DNA of 18,375 bases from DATLFQ01 sp035540915 (GTDB lineage: Bacteria > Actinomycetota > Acidimicrobiia > Acidimicrobiales > GCA-2861595): contig DATLFQ010000104.1 in assembly GCA_035540915.1 (NCBI GenBank), positions 1-18,375 on the forward strand, written 5' to 3'. Under the pieces are notes generated by a model. That model worked only from the letters and a program-made list of their open reading frames with translations. It was not told the DNA's origin and ran no database searches. How positions within the stretch are numbered: the first letter of the stretch is position 1; each line of letters starts with the position of its first letter. Below, one piece after another: positions 6,650 through 12,589 of this stretch. Position numbers and translations under genes: made by a program.

Positions 6650-7800
6650 CCCGAGAAGGTGGCGTACAGCTCGGCGTAGACGGCGGCCGCGTCGACCAGG
6701 CGATCGACGGCCACCGACTCGTCGTGGGTGTGGGCCTGGGCCAGGTCGCCCGGCCCGCAGACCACCGCCGCGATGCCGGCCTGGTTGCGCACGAAGCGGG
6801 CGTCGGTGGCGAAGGGCATGCCGATGACCGGCTGGCGCTCGCCGAGCACCGCCGTCATGGATGCCTGCAGCGCCTCGACGAAGGGGTGGCCCGGGTCCAG
6901 CTCGGAGGCCTCGCCGAACACCGACGTCTCGAGGTCGTAGGACAGCTCGGCGTCGTCGATGGCGTCGATGCGGGCCCGCAGCTCGGCCTCGGCCGCCGCC
7001 CGGGTGACGCCGGGCAGCAGGCGGCGGTCTGCCTCCAGGCGGCACGACGCAGCCACGATGTTGTGGCCGCTGCCGCCGGCGATCACGCCGACGTTGCACG
7101 TGGGCCGGCCCAGCAGGGGGTGCTCGGGCCCGCCGAAGTCGGCCCCGTGCAGGGCCAGCACCACCTTGGCCGCCTTCTCGACGGCCGACACGCCGCGGCG
7201 CGGCTCGCTCCCGTGGGCCGGCCGGCCGTGCACGGTGACGAACGTGGTGAGCAGGCCCCGCTCGGCCACGCACAGGGCCATGCCCGTCGGCTCCGGCACC
7301 AGGCAGGCGTCGGCCCGGACCCGCCCCTCGGCCACCAGCACCGCAGTGCCCAGGGCGCCGCCGAGCTCCTCGTCGGCCACCAGGTGGAACACCAGGTCGC
7401 AGGCCGGCTCGCGCCCGGCTCGGCGCAGGGCGGCCAGCGCCTCGACGGCGGCGGCGATGCCCCCCTTCATGTCGGCCGTGCCCCGCCCGTACAGCCTCCC
7501 GTCGACGACCTCGCCGCCGAAGGGGTCGTGCGTCCAACCGGCCCGGTCGACCGGCACCACGTCGAGGTGGCCGTTCACCAGGAGTACCGGTCGGCTGCCG
7601 TCGGCGGCGCCGATGGTGGCCAGCAGGGAGGCCCGCCCCGGCGCCGGCTCAACCTCCTCGAAGCGGGCCCCGAAGCCGGCCAGCAGGTCGCGGGCGACGG
7701 GCAGCGCAGCTCGCTCGTCCCCCGGCGGGTTCTGCGTGTCGACGCCCACCAGGGCGGCGGTGGCGGCCACCACGGCGTCGGCGTCGACGTGGGCGCGCAC
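6646..7800 (-). CDS. M20 family metallopeptidase (ArgE/DapE/CPG2-like)
   Basis: A 384-residue zinc-dependent amidohydrolase. Metal ligands and catalytic residues are in the usual order: His78 and Asp80 (NGHLDVV), bridging Asp110 (GRGTADMKGG), catalytic Glu144 with Glu145 (ADEELGG), Glu170 (VPEPTG) and His357 (QAHTHDE). The dimerisation domain lies between about 180 and 290 with HGRPAHGSEP and GGSGHNIVA. Related enzymes remove N-acetyl, N-succinyl or C-terminal groups from amino acids or short peptides; the exact substrate is open, with acetylornithine or succinyl-diaminopimelate deacylase activity both possible. GTG at 7800 is chosen because TAGGCT lies 7 bases upstream and conserved sequence starts soon after. 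An MFS gene overlaps its stop, while murA diverges 24 bases away. Confidence 0.9.
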   Translation of the reverse strand: MRAHVDADAVVAATAALVGVDTQNPPGDERAALPVARDLLAGFGARFEEVEPAPGRASLLATIGAADGSRPVLLVNGHLDVVPVDRAGWTHDPFGGEVVDGRLYGRGTADMKGGIAAAVEALAALRRAGREPACDLVFHLVADEELGGALGTAVLVAEGRVRADACLVPEPTGMALCVAERGLLTTFVTVHGRPAHGSEPRRGVSAVEKAAKVVLALHGADFGGPEHPLLGRPTCNVGVIAGGSGHNIVAASCRLEADRRLLPGVTRAAAEAELRARIDAIDDAELSYDLETSVFGEASELDPGHPFVEALQASMTAVLGERQPVIGMPFATDARFVRNQAGIAAVVCGPGDLAQAHTHDESVAVDRLVDAAAVYAELYATFSG

Positions 7801-7807
7801 CGGCGGC

Positions 7808-7817
7808 AGCCTACGCT
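7808..7817. promoter_or_regulatory. Overlapping divergent -10 boxes (M20 peptidase and murA)
   Basis: AGCCTACGCT contains TAGGCT on the minus strand (7813 to 7808) and TACGCT on the plus strand (7812 to 7817); they share the central TA. Each ends exactly 7 bases before a GTG start (7800 minus, 7825 plus). The whole gap is 24 bases, so both transcripts would be leaderless and each -35 region would lie inside the opposite gene. No strong -35 is visible. Confidence 0.6.
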
Positions 7818-7824
7818 GACCCCG

Positions 7825-9081
7825 GTGGAGCGCTTCGTGGTGCGACCCGGGCCGCCGCTGTCGGGCCGGGTGCGGGTGGCGGGGGCGAAGAACTCGGTCC
7901 TCAAGCTGCTGGCCGCCACCCTCCTGGCCGAGGGAGTCCACATGCTGGACAACGCTCCGCGCATCGGCGACGTGGACACCATGTGCGACCTGCTCGGCGC
8001 GATGAACGTCGACGTGACGCGCGAGGGCGACCGGCTGATCGTCCGCCGCCCAGCCGAGATTTCGCCCGAGGCGCCCTACGAGCTGGTGGAGCGGATGCGG
8101 GCGTCGATCGCCGTGCTGGGCCCGCTGCTGGCCCGGGAGGGGCGTGCCTCTGTGGCCATGCCCGGCGGCGACGACTTCGGGACCCGCCCGGTGGACGACC
8201 ACCTCTGCGGGCTGGAGGCCCTCGGCGCTCGCTTCGAGCTGAAGCACGGGGTGATCGAGGGGCGGTGCGACCGCCTCCTCGGCAACCGGATCCTCCTCGA
8301 GGTCCCCAGCCACACCGCCACCGACACCATCCTGATGGCGGCGGTCCTGGCCAAGGGCACCACGGTCATCGACAACGCCGCCCGCGAGCCCGAGGTGGCC
8401 GACCTGGCGGCGTTCCTCAACCGCATGGGCGCCCGCGTCACCGGGGCCGGCACCTCCACCATCGAGGTGGAGGGCGTCGACTCGCTGGTGCCGGTGGAGC
8501 ACGAGGTGGTCGCCGACCGGGTGGAGGCGGCCACCTTCCTCGCGGCGGTGGGCATCGCCGGGGGCGAGGTCACCCTGGAGGGTGCCCGCCCCGAGCACAT
8601 GGACATGCTGGTCCGCAAGCTCGGCGAGATGGGCATGCGGATCTCGCCCACCGCCGAGGGCCTGTGGGCCTTCGCCCCCGGGCGCCTCTCGTCGATCGAC
8701 GTGTCGACGCTGCCGTATCCCGGCGTGGCGACCGACTACAAGCCCCTGCTGGTGGCCATGCTCAGCGTGGCCGACGGCGTGGGCATCGTCACCGAGAACC
8801 TGTTCGGCGCCAACCGTTTCGGCTACGTGGCCGAGCTGGTGCGCATGGGTGCCGACATCCGCATCCAGGGCCACCACGCCGTCGTCCGGGGCCAGGCCCG
8901 CCTCTCGGGCGCCCCCGTCAAGGCACCGGACCTGCGGGCCGGCGCGGCCCTGGTCCTCGCCGGCCTGGGCGCCGACGGCGAGACGGTCGTCAGCGGGGCG
9001 GGCCACATCCTGCGGGGCTACGAGGACCTGGCCGGCAAGCTGACGAGCCTTGGCGCCGACATCTCCTATCGGGCGGAGTAG
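7825..9081 (+). CDS. murA: UDP-N-acetylglucosamine 1-carboxyvinyltransferase (MurA), Asp-type active site
   Basis: The 418-residue protein is a full-length MurA, transferring enolpyruvate from phosphoenolpyruvate to UDP-GlcNAc as the first committed step of peptidoglycan synthesis in the cytoplasm. Lys22-Asn23 (AGAKNSVLKLL) bind substrate. The active-site loop reads GGDDFGTRPVD, so Asp116 sits where most bacteria have the catalytic Cys (GGCAIGARPVD in E. coli), while Arg121 is kept. Asp304 in ATDYKPL corresponds to the catalytic-base Asp305 of E. coli. The C-terminal region has LRAGAALVLAGLGADG. Asp at this loop position, as in Mycobacterium and Chlamydia, is known to make MurA insensitive to fosfomycin. 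The GTG start follows TACGCT by 7 bases. A paralogous enolpyruvyl transferase role cannot be fully excluded without the rest of the genome. Confidence 0.94.
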   Translation: MERFVVRPGPPLSGRVRVAGAKNSVLKLLAATLLAEGVHMLDNAPRIGDVDTMCDLLGAMNVDVTREGDRLIVRRPAEISPEAPYELVERMRASIAVLGPLLAREGRASVAMPGGDDFGTRPVDDHLCGLEALGARFELKHGVIEGRCDRLLGNRILLEVPSHTATDTILMAAVLAKGTTVIDNAAREPEVADLAAFLNRMGARVTGAGTSTIEVEGVDSLVPVEHEVVADRVEAATFLAAVGIAGGEVTLEGARPEHMDMLVRKLGEMGMRISPTAEGLWAFAPGRLSSIDVSTLPYPGVATDYKPLLVAMLSVADGVGIVTENLFGANRFGYVAELVRMGADIRIQGHHAVVRGQARLSGAPVKAPDLRAGAALVLAGLGADGETVVSGAGHILRGYEDLAGKLTSLGADISYRAE

Positions 9082-9098
9082 CCGCTGGGGGAATCGGG

Positions 9099-9111
9099 GC
9101 CGGCGCCCGGC
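9099..9111 (+). terminator. Weak hairpin after murA
   Basis: GCCGG-CGC-CCGGC is a perfect 5-bp inverted repeat with a 3-base loop, 18 bases after the murA stop and before the nfu promoter. It lacks a T-run; in such G+C-rich sequence, hairpins of this size also arise by chance. Confidence 0.3.
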
Positions 9112-9116
9112 GGTTG

Positions 9117-9122
9117 TAGCGT
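9117..9122 (+). promoter_or_regulatory. -10 box for leaderless nfu
   Basis: TAGCGT fits TAnnnT and ends 6 bases before the ATG at 9129. No Shine-Dalgarno sequence is present in between. Confidence 0.55.
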
Positions 9123-9128
9123 GCAGCC

Positions 9129-9386
9129 ATGGAAGCGCAGCTCCTCGAAGCCATTGACGCCATCCGCCCCGCCCTGCAGGCCGACGGGGGCGACATGCGG
9201 GTGTTGAGCATCGACGAGGAGACGGGCGTCGTGGACATCGAGCTGATGGGCGCCTGCGGCGGCTGCCCAATGTCGGGCATGACGCTCAAGGCCGGCATCG
9301 AGCGCATCCTGCGCGACCGGGTCCCCGGCCTCACCGAGGTCCGGGCCCGCGGCATCGACTACGACATGGTCGACGCCCAGTTCTAA
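9129..9386 (+). CDS. NifU C-terminal domain (Nfu) iron-sulfur cluster protein
   Basis: An 85-residue stand-alone Nfu domain. The family assembles or carries [4Fe-4S] clusters to apo-proteins, usually as a dimer bridging the cluster through a CxxC motif. The conserved pattern is all here: ADGGDMRVLSID, then MGACGGCPMSGMTLKAGIER with Cys43 and Cys46, and a C-terminal strand ending near the Val/Asp-rich terminus. Nothing else in the window belongs to Fe-S biogenesis, so this is a detached housekeeping gene. The ATG is supported by TAGCGT 6 bases upstream. Its TAA stop overlaps the TAG stop of the convergent vapC-like gene by two bases (CTAA), leaving no room for a conventional terminator. Confidence 0.93.
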   Translation: MEAQLLEAIDAIRPALQADGGDMRVLSIDEETGVVDIELMGACGGCPMSGMTLKAGIERILRDRVPGLTEVRARGIDYDMVDAQF

Positions 9387-9820
9387 GCCAGAGCGGCCAG
9401 CTGCGCCGCGAAGCCCGGGTCGGCGGGGTCGAGGTGGCGTAGGCCCCGCACGCGGGCGAAACCGGCGTCGGCGGAGACCACGCCCGACGCACCGTGGCTG
9501 AGGGCAGCCGCAGCGACCACCGCGCCGAACGGCTCGAGGGCCTCCGTTCGCTCGAAGAGCTTCAGCCCGGCGAGCAGTTCGTCGGCACCGACGGGAAGCA
9601 GCGGCGCAAAGAGGTCCGCGTAGCTGCGGGCCAGCGCGACCGCGTCCGCCCGGGAGCACCTGCGGGCCCGGACGTGGGTGAACTCCCGAACGACCTCGAC
9701 GGTGGTCGTCCCCCGCACCTCGCCGTCGGCGACCGCTTCGACGAGAGCGCGGCAGGGGTCGCGGAGCGGGTGCTCGGCACCGACCGCGTACACCAGCACG
9801 GTGGTGTCGACGACGATCAC
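9383..9820 (-). CDS. vapC: VapC-like PIN-domain protein, one active-site acid missing
   Basis: A 145-residue PIN-domain protein of the VapC toxin type, metal-dependent ribonucleases that cut specific RNAs. It begins VIVVDTTVLVYAVG with the first acidic ligand Asp5. Glu42 or Glu46 (TTVEVVREFTH) fits the second, and Asp118 (VVSADAGF) the last. The remaining canonical Asp, normally in an 'FDAVxAAxAL' helix, is replaced by Gly99 (PFGAVVAAAAL; codon GGC at 9526 to 9524). Loss of that metal ligand would be expected to cripple nuclease activity. GTG at 9820 overlaps the stop of the upstream antitoxin-like frame (GTGA), the normal VapBC arrangement. It converges on nfu. Confidence 0.85.
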   Translation of the reverse strand: MIVVDTTVLVYAVGAEHPLRDPCRALVEAVADGEVRGTTTVEVVREFTHVRARRCSRADAVALARSYADLFAPLLPVGADELLAGLKLFERTEALEPFGAVVAAAALSHGASGVVSADAGFARVRGLRHLDPADPGFAAQLAALA

Positions 9821-9942
9821 CCCCGGCGCCCTCGCAACTCGTCCAGTTCGCGGCGGAGAAGCTCGGGGTCGGGGACCGGCATGGGGTCGGCTTGGAGGAT
9901 CCTCTGGGCGGCGCCTCGGCGTCTCGGGAGGTCGACCGGGTA
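9817..9942 (-). pseudogene. VapB-like antitoxin remnant without a usable start
   Basis: The frame ending in TGA at 9817 encodes a tail typical of VapB antitoxins: RRRGAAQRILQADPMPVPDP followed by ELLRRELDELRGRRG. It overlaps the toxin GTG by 4 bases. Upstream in this frame there is no ATG, GTG or TTG between 9882 and 10087, and the DNA beyond 10024 already encodes the signal peptide of the divergent LPXTG gene. No ribbon-helix-helix or AbrB-like DNA-binding part is seen. Only the internal ATG at 9882 could start a 21-residue peptide. The gene is therefore probably truncated at its 5' end; a rare start codon or frameshift is the alternative. The upper limit of the feature is approximate. Confidence 0.55.
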
Positions 9943-10009
9943 GGCGGCGTGCCGGGCGGGAGTGGAGGAGCCGCCGCGGCGGGGCGCCGACAGCTCGTGA
10001 CAAGCGGGC

Positions 10010-10015
10010 GGAGGT
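10010..10015 (+). promoter_or_regulatory. Strong Shine-Dalgarno of the LPXTG gene
   Basis: GGAGGT lies 8 bases before ATG 10024 and fixes that start codon, even though the reading frame later breaks. Confidence 0.7.
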
Positions 10016-10023
10016 GGGGACAG

Positions 10024-10442
10024 ATGCGCCGGCCAGCAGCCGCGGTGACCTTGGTGGTCTTCGTCGTGTGCAGTGCGACCCTGCGCCACCGGCACCGGCG
10101 ACGGCCGGACCCGTATCACGGTGCCCGTCACCGGCGAGGTGAACGTGCAGCTGCCGCGCATCGGGCCGGGCCCGGTGCCCGTCCCGCCGCGCCCCCTCCC
10201 CGTCGGCGCCGCCACCTTCGCCGCCGCCGCCCGCCGTGGTGCCGGTGCTTCCGTTGCCCGTGCCCGTCGCCGTGCTGCCAAACGTCGTGCCCCAGGCCCC
10301 GGTGCCGGCTCCCAGCGAGCTGCCTCGAGGTGAGCCGGCGGCGCCCGTGCTGCCGCGGACCGGTGGCGACAGCGCCGCGCTGTGGGGCGGGCTGCTGCTG
10401 ACCGCCGCAGCGGTGGCGCGCCGACTGGCCGCCAGGCCCTGA
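10024..10442 (+). pseudogene. Secreted LPXTG-anchored surface protein gene, apparently frameshifted twice
   Basis: Three parts of one plausible gene lie in three different frames. From ATG 10024 (strong GGAGGT upstream), MRRPAAAVTLVVFVVCSA looks like a Sec signal peptide; this frame then becomes Arg-rich, a sign of leaving the coding frame. From about 10080 the next frame gives a sensible stretch, TGTGDGRTRITVPVTGEVNV. From about 10210 the third frame gives a Pro/Val-rich spacer and a sortase signal: LPRTG (10350-10364), a hydrophobic segment GGLLLTAAAVA and the basic tail RRLAARP, ending with TGA at 10442. Each switch corresponds to one extra base (or two lost). G+C-rich third positions move between frames in the same order. 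It is either a pseudogene or a region with sequencing indels. If intact it would be a short protein linked to peptidoglycan by a sortase. Confidence 0.6.
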
Positions 10443-10445
10443 GCC

Positions 10446-10466
10446 GAGTCCTCCGTGGAGGGACTC
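10446..10466. terminator. Hairpin between convergent LPXTG and orphan genes
   Basis: GAGTCC at 10446-10451 pairs with GGACTC at 10461-10466, with two more inner pairs and a bulged G. It fills the 22-base gap between two convergent stop codons, so it could terminate transcription in both directions. There is no T-run. Confidence 0.45.
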
Positions 10467-10845
10467 ACCTGAGGACGAGCAGCTCCCAGCCCGGGACCGG
10501 TTCCCGGCACGGACGGCTGTAGAGGTACTCCAAGGTGGCGGACCGGACCCGGGCCGTCTCGGCGGCGCGGCCGGCGCCGGCGAAGAGCCGGTCGTAGAGG
10601 CAACTGACCGTTCCGACGATGGCGCCGGTGGCCTGGAAGACCCAGGTGGCCGAGTTGCAGGTGCCGGCGCCGTAGTGGTCGGCCACGCACCTGGCTGCGG
10701 CGTGGCTCATCACCGCCCCCGGCTCCAGCGAGTCGAGGTAGCCGATTAGGACGAGGAGGCCGCACTTGCCCTCGGCCGGACCGTCGTCGTTCCCGAGGGT
10801 CCAGCCGTTCGGCAGGTGCAACGGGCCCAGTTCCGCGAGGTTCAC
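10465..10845 (-). CDS. Hypothetical protein, 126 residues, five cysteines
   Basis: I do not recognise this protein. The GTG at 10845 is preceded by a very strong Shine-Dalgarno sequence (GGAGGAGG, about 6 bases away), which supports it as a real gene and fixes the start. It has five cysteines (28, 53, 63, 82, 113), a moderately hydrophobic centre (CGLLVLIGYLDSLEPGAVMS, then TWVFQATGAIVGTV) and no signal peptide or clear transmembrane helix. The end is PCREPVPGWELLVLR. Conserved aromatic/Gly content and codon use look normal for the genome. It diverges from the Tad pilus operon across 176 bases, so it might be a regulator or accessory factor of that locus, but nothing in the sequence says so. 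Confidence 0.65.
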   Translation of the reverse strand: MNLAELGPLHLPNGWTLGNDDGPAEGKCGLLVLIGYLDSLEPGAVMSHAAARCVADHYGAGTCNSATWVFQATGAIVGTVSCLYDRLFAGAGRAAETARVRSATLEYLYSRPCREPVPGWELLVLR

Positions 10846-10860
10846 GATCGTCCTCCTCCG

Positions 10861-10890
10861 TCTCCCGCGTCTTCGGCAGCTCTCGGGAGA
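10861..10890. repeat. 7-bp inverted repeat in the divergent orphan/Tad intergenic region
   Basis: TCTCCCG (10861-10867) and CGGGAGA (10884-10890) are perfect complements separated by 16 bases. They lie just upstream of the orphan gene's Shine-Dalgarno sequence and 130 bases before the first Tad gene. This could be an operator for a dimeric regulator or a leader hairpin. The rest of the 10846-11021 gap holds a palindromic ACTAGT (10913-10918) with TTGAGG 16 bases upstream of its TAG, a possible but poor promoter for the Tad operon. Confidence 0.35.
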
Positions 10891-11021
10891 ACTTGAGGAC
10901 TTCGTCGCGATGACTAGTGCAGCGTGGTCCGGCCAATGGCCCGGGCGGGCCATGGAGTCGCTGCTCCCGGGTGCCGAGAACCTCCCAGACGAGATACGTC
11001 CGCACAACGAGAGGGTCGTCG

Positions 11022-12140
11022 ATGCGCTTGCGGGAGCAGCCGGGGGAGCGGGGCGCAATCGCGGTCTTCGTCTCGCTGGTGCTCGTCGCCGCCGGCCTGC
11101 CCCTGGCCGCCGTCGGGTACTCGGCGTACATCCGGGGCGCCACCGCGGCCGAACTGCAGCGGGCGGCCGACTCCGGCGCGCTGGCCGGTGCCTCCGCCAT
11201 CCCGCTGGCCGACGCCAGCTTCGTGAACAGCTACCTCGCGCAGGTGGGCGTCCCCGTCCCGCTGGCGCCGAACTCGCCGCCAGCCGACCCACGGGTCATC
11301 GCCTGCAAGCAGGCGGTGCGGGCGGCGCAGGAGGACCACATGTTCGGCGGCGACTACGCCGACGGCGCCCCGTCCTGCACGGCGCAGTACGCCCCCGACC
11401 GCAGCGTGCTGGGCGGGATCACCAGCTGCGTCAGTGGCATCGTCAACTTCGTCCCCCTGGTGGACAGCCTGCTGGGCGGCCTGGTCGGCGGCCTGCTGAC
11501 CGTCACGCAGACCAACACCCTGCTGGCCAACCTCGAGGACCTGCTGCCGGCGCTGCTCAAGCCCGGCATCAAGACGACCCTCACCTGGAACGTCCGCAGC
11601 CCGCTCGACGGGCTGGTCCCGTCCGACAACGGGTCGGCCAAGAGCCAGTCGGCCTCGGCCACCGCCCAGCGCCGGTTCAAGAACCTGGTCGTGCTGCCGA
11701 CCACCACCCTGCCGAACACGTCCGACCCGATCCCGCTGAACGCCGCGGTCGGCGCCGTCGGCCGGACCACCGTCGACACCCTCTTCGCCCTCAACACCAG
11801 CGTCGGCGGCGTGCTCGGCTCGCTGGGCATCAGCGGCTGCGACAACCTGATCGGGGCCCTGACCACCGACATCGCCGACCTCGTCAACCCGCCGCCCGAT
11901 GCGCAGGCGCCGACGGTCGAGCAGGTGCTCCAGGCGGCCGTCGACGACGCCGACCCGGTGCTGCTGTTCATGATCCCGCAGAACACCACGTCGGCCCTGT
12001 CCATCCCGTTCCTCGACTTCCTGCCGGTCTGCGTGGCGAGGGTGAGCGGGACGTTCGTGGGCCTGGCCCAGAACCTGCCGGCCGCGACGGGGTGCCTCAC
12101 CACCGCCCCGGGCGCCTTCCGAGGGACCCTCGTCAAGTGA
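11022..12140 (+). CDS. Tad-domain (TadG-like) pilus-assembly protein
   Basis: A 372-residue protein opening the Tad locus. The N-terminus, ERGAIAVFVSLVLVAAGLPL then TAAELQRAADSGALAGASA, is the putative Flp pilus-assembly TadE/G-like segment: one transmembrane helix followed by the 'QxAADxxALAGA' signature. The remaining ~310 residues should lie outside the membrane. They are low in charge, rich in Leu/Thr/Ala/Asn, and have six cysteines (95, 119, 136, 273, 337, 358), enough for three disulfides. There is no von Willebrand A domain, unlike the larger TadG of Gram-negative bacteria. The ATG at 11022 has AGAGGG 6 bases upstream. Its stop overlaps the next gene's GTG (GTGA). Role: minor pseudopilin-like component or assembly factor; exact function unknown. 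Confidence 0.82.
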   Translation: MRLREQPGERGAIAVFVSLVLVAAGLPLAAVGYSAYIRGATAAELQRAADSGALAGASAIPLADASFVNSYLAQVGVPVPLAPNSPPADPRVIACKQAVRAAQEDHMFGGDYADGAPSCTAQYAPDRSVLGGITSCVSGIVNFVPLVDSLLGGLVGGLLTVTQTNTLLANLEDLLPALLKPGIKTTLTWNVRSPLDGLVPSDNGSAKSQSASATAQRRFKNLVVLPTTTLPNTSDPIPLNAAVGAVGRTTVDTLFALNTSVGGVLGSLGISGCDNLIGALTTDIADLVNPPPDAQAPTVEQVLQAAVDDADPVLLFMIPQNTTSALSIPFLDFLPVCVARVSGTFVGLAQNLPAATGCLTTAPGAFRGTLVK

Positions 12141-12589
12141 GCCGCCTCTCCCGCCAGCGGGGGGCCTTCGCCCTCGAGTTCGCCTTCGTGTTCCCCATCG
12201 CCCTGCTGCTGCTCGGCGCCATCATGTACCTGGGCATGAACGCCGCCTACTCCGGGCTGGCCGAGCACGGCGTCCGCAAGGCGGCCCGCTTCGGCAGCAT
12301 CCGCAGCCTGGCCAGCGGCACCTACCCGAGCGACGCCGAGATCCGCTCCATCGGCGCCAGGGTCGACACGCTGCTGGGCACTCCGCTGAGCGTGACCGTG
12401 GTGCGCCAGACGGGCGCCGGCTCGACGCGTGTCGCCTGCAACCTGAGCGGCAGCACCCGCCGCTGCGGCGACGGCGACGTCATCACCGTCACCGCCACGT
12501 ACGACTCGGGCGCCCTGGCCGCCCTCGCCCGGCTGGTCCCGGGCGTGCCGGACGAGGTCACCCGCACCGCGACGGCGAGGTTCGAGTGA
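12137..12589 (+). CDS. TadE-like minor pseudopilin
   Basis: A 150-residue protein. QRGAFALEFAFVFPIALLLLG is the TadE signature: Gly9 and Glu14 are spaced as in a G/xxxxE prepilin peptidase site, followed by a single hydrophobic helix. The C-terminal part is extracytoplasmic, with two Cys in ACNLSGSTRRC that may form a disulfide loop, and ends in a strand-rich region. TadE proteins are minor pseudopilins needed for Flp pilus assembly and are processed by the TadV peptidase, which is not in this window. The GTG start overlaps the previous stop by 4 bases, so it is cotranslated with the Tad-domain protein. Confidence 0.88.
   Translation: MSRLSRQRGAFALEFAFVFPIALLLLGAIMYLGMNAAYSGLAEHGVRKAARFGSIRSLASGTYPSDAEIRSIGARVDTLLGTPLSVTVVRQTGAGSTRVACNLSGSTRRCGDGDVITVTATYDSGALAALARLVPGVPDEVTRTATARFE

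Noticed and set aside
5099..6679. 526-codon plus-strand frame opposite the MFS gene
   Set aside because: Gln/His/Gly/Arg-rich composition and no motif; the minus strand has a clear transporter.
7801..9270. Upstream extension of the M20 peptidase frame across the murA region
   Set aside because: It is antisense to murA, low complexity, and the peptidase family match starts just after GTG 7800, where a -10 box is also present.
10024..10401. Single-frame protein from ATG 10024 to the stop at 10401
   Set aside because: After the signal peptide this frame is Arg- and Cys-rich, typical of an out-of-frame read; the sensible coding signal moves to other frames.
10913..10918. Palindrome ACTAGT with TTGAGG 16 bases upstream of TAG as Tad operon promoter
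   Set aside because: The -10 would read TAGTGC, a poor match to TAnnnT, so I did not call it as a promoter.
9821..11200. Upstream extension of the PIN-domain frame
   Set aside because: The family begins at VIVVDTT from GTG 9820; the sequence before it is proline/arginine/glycine-rich and passes through other genes.
11470..11520. Repetitive ctgggcggcctggtcggcggcctgctg stretch in the Tad-domain gene
   Set aside because: It encodes an ordinary Leu/Gly-rich segment (LLGGLVGGLLT); not a CRISPR or mobile-element repeat.
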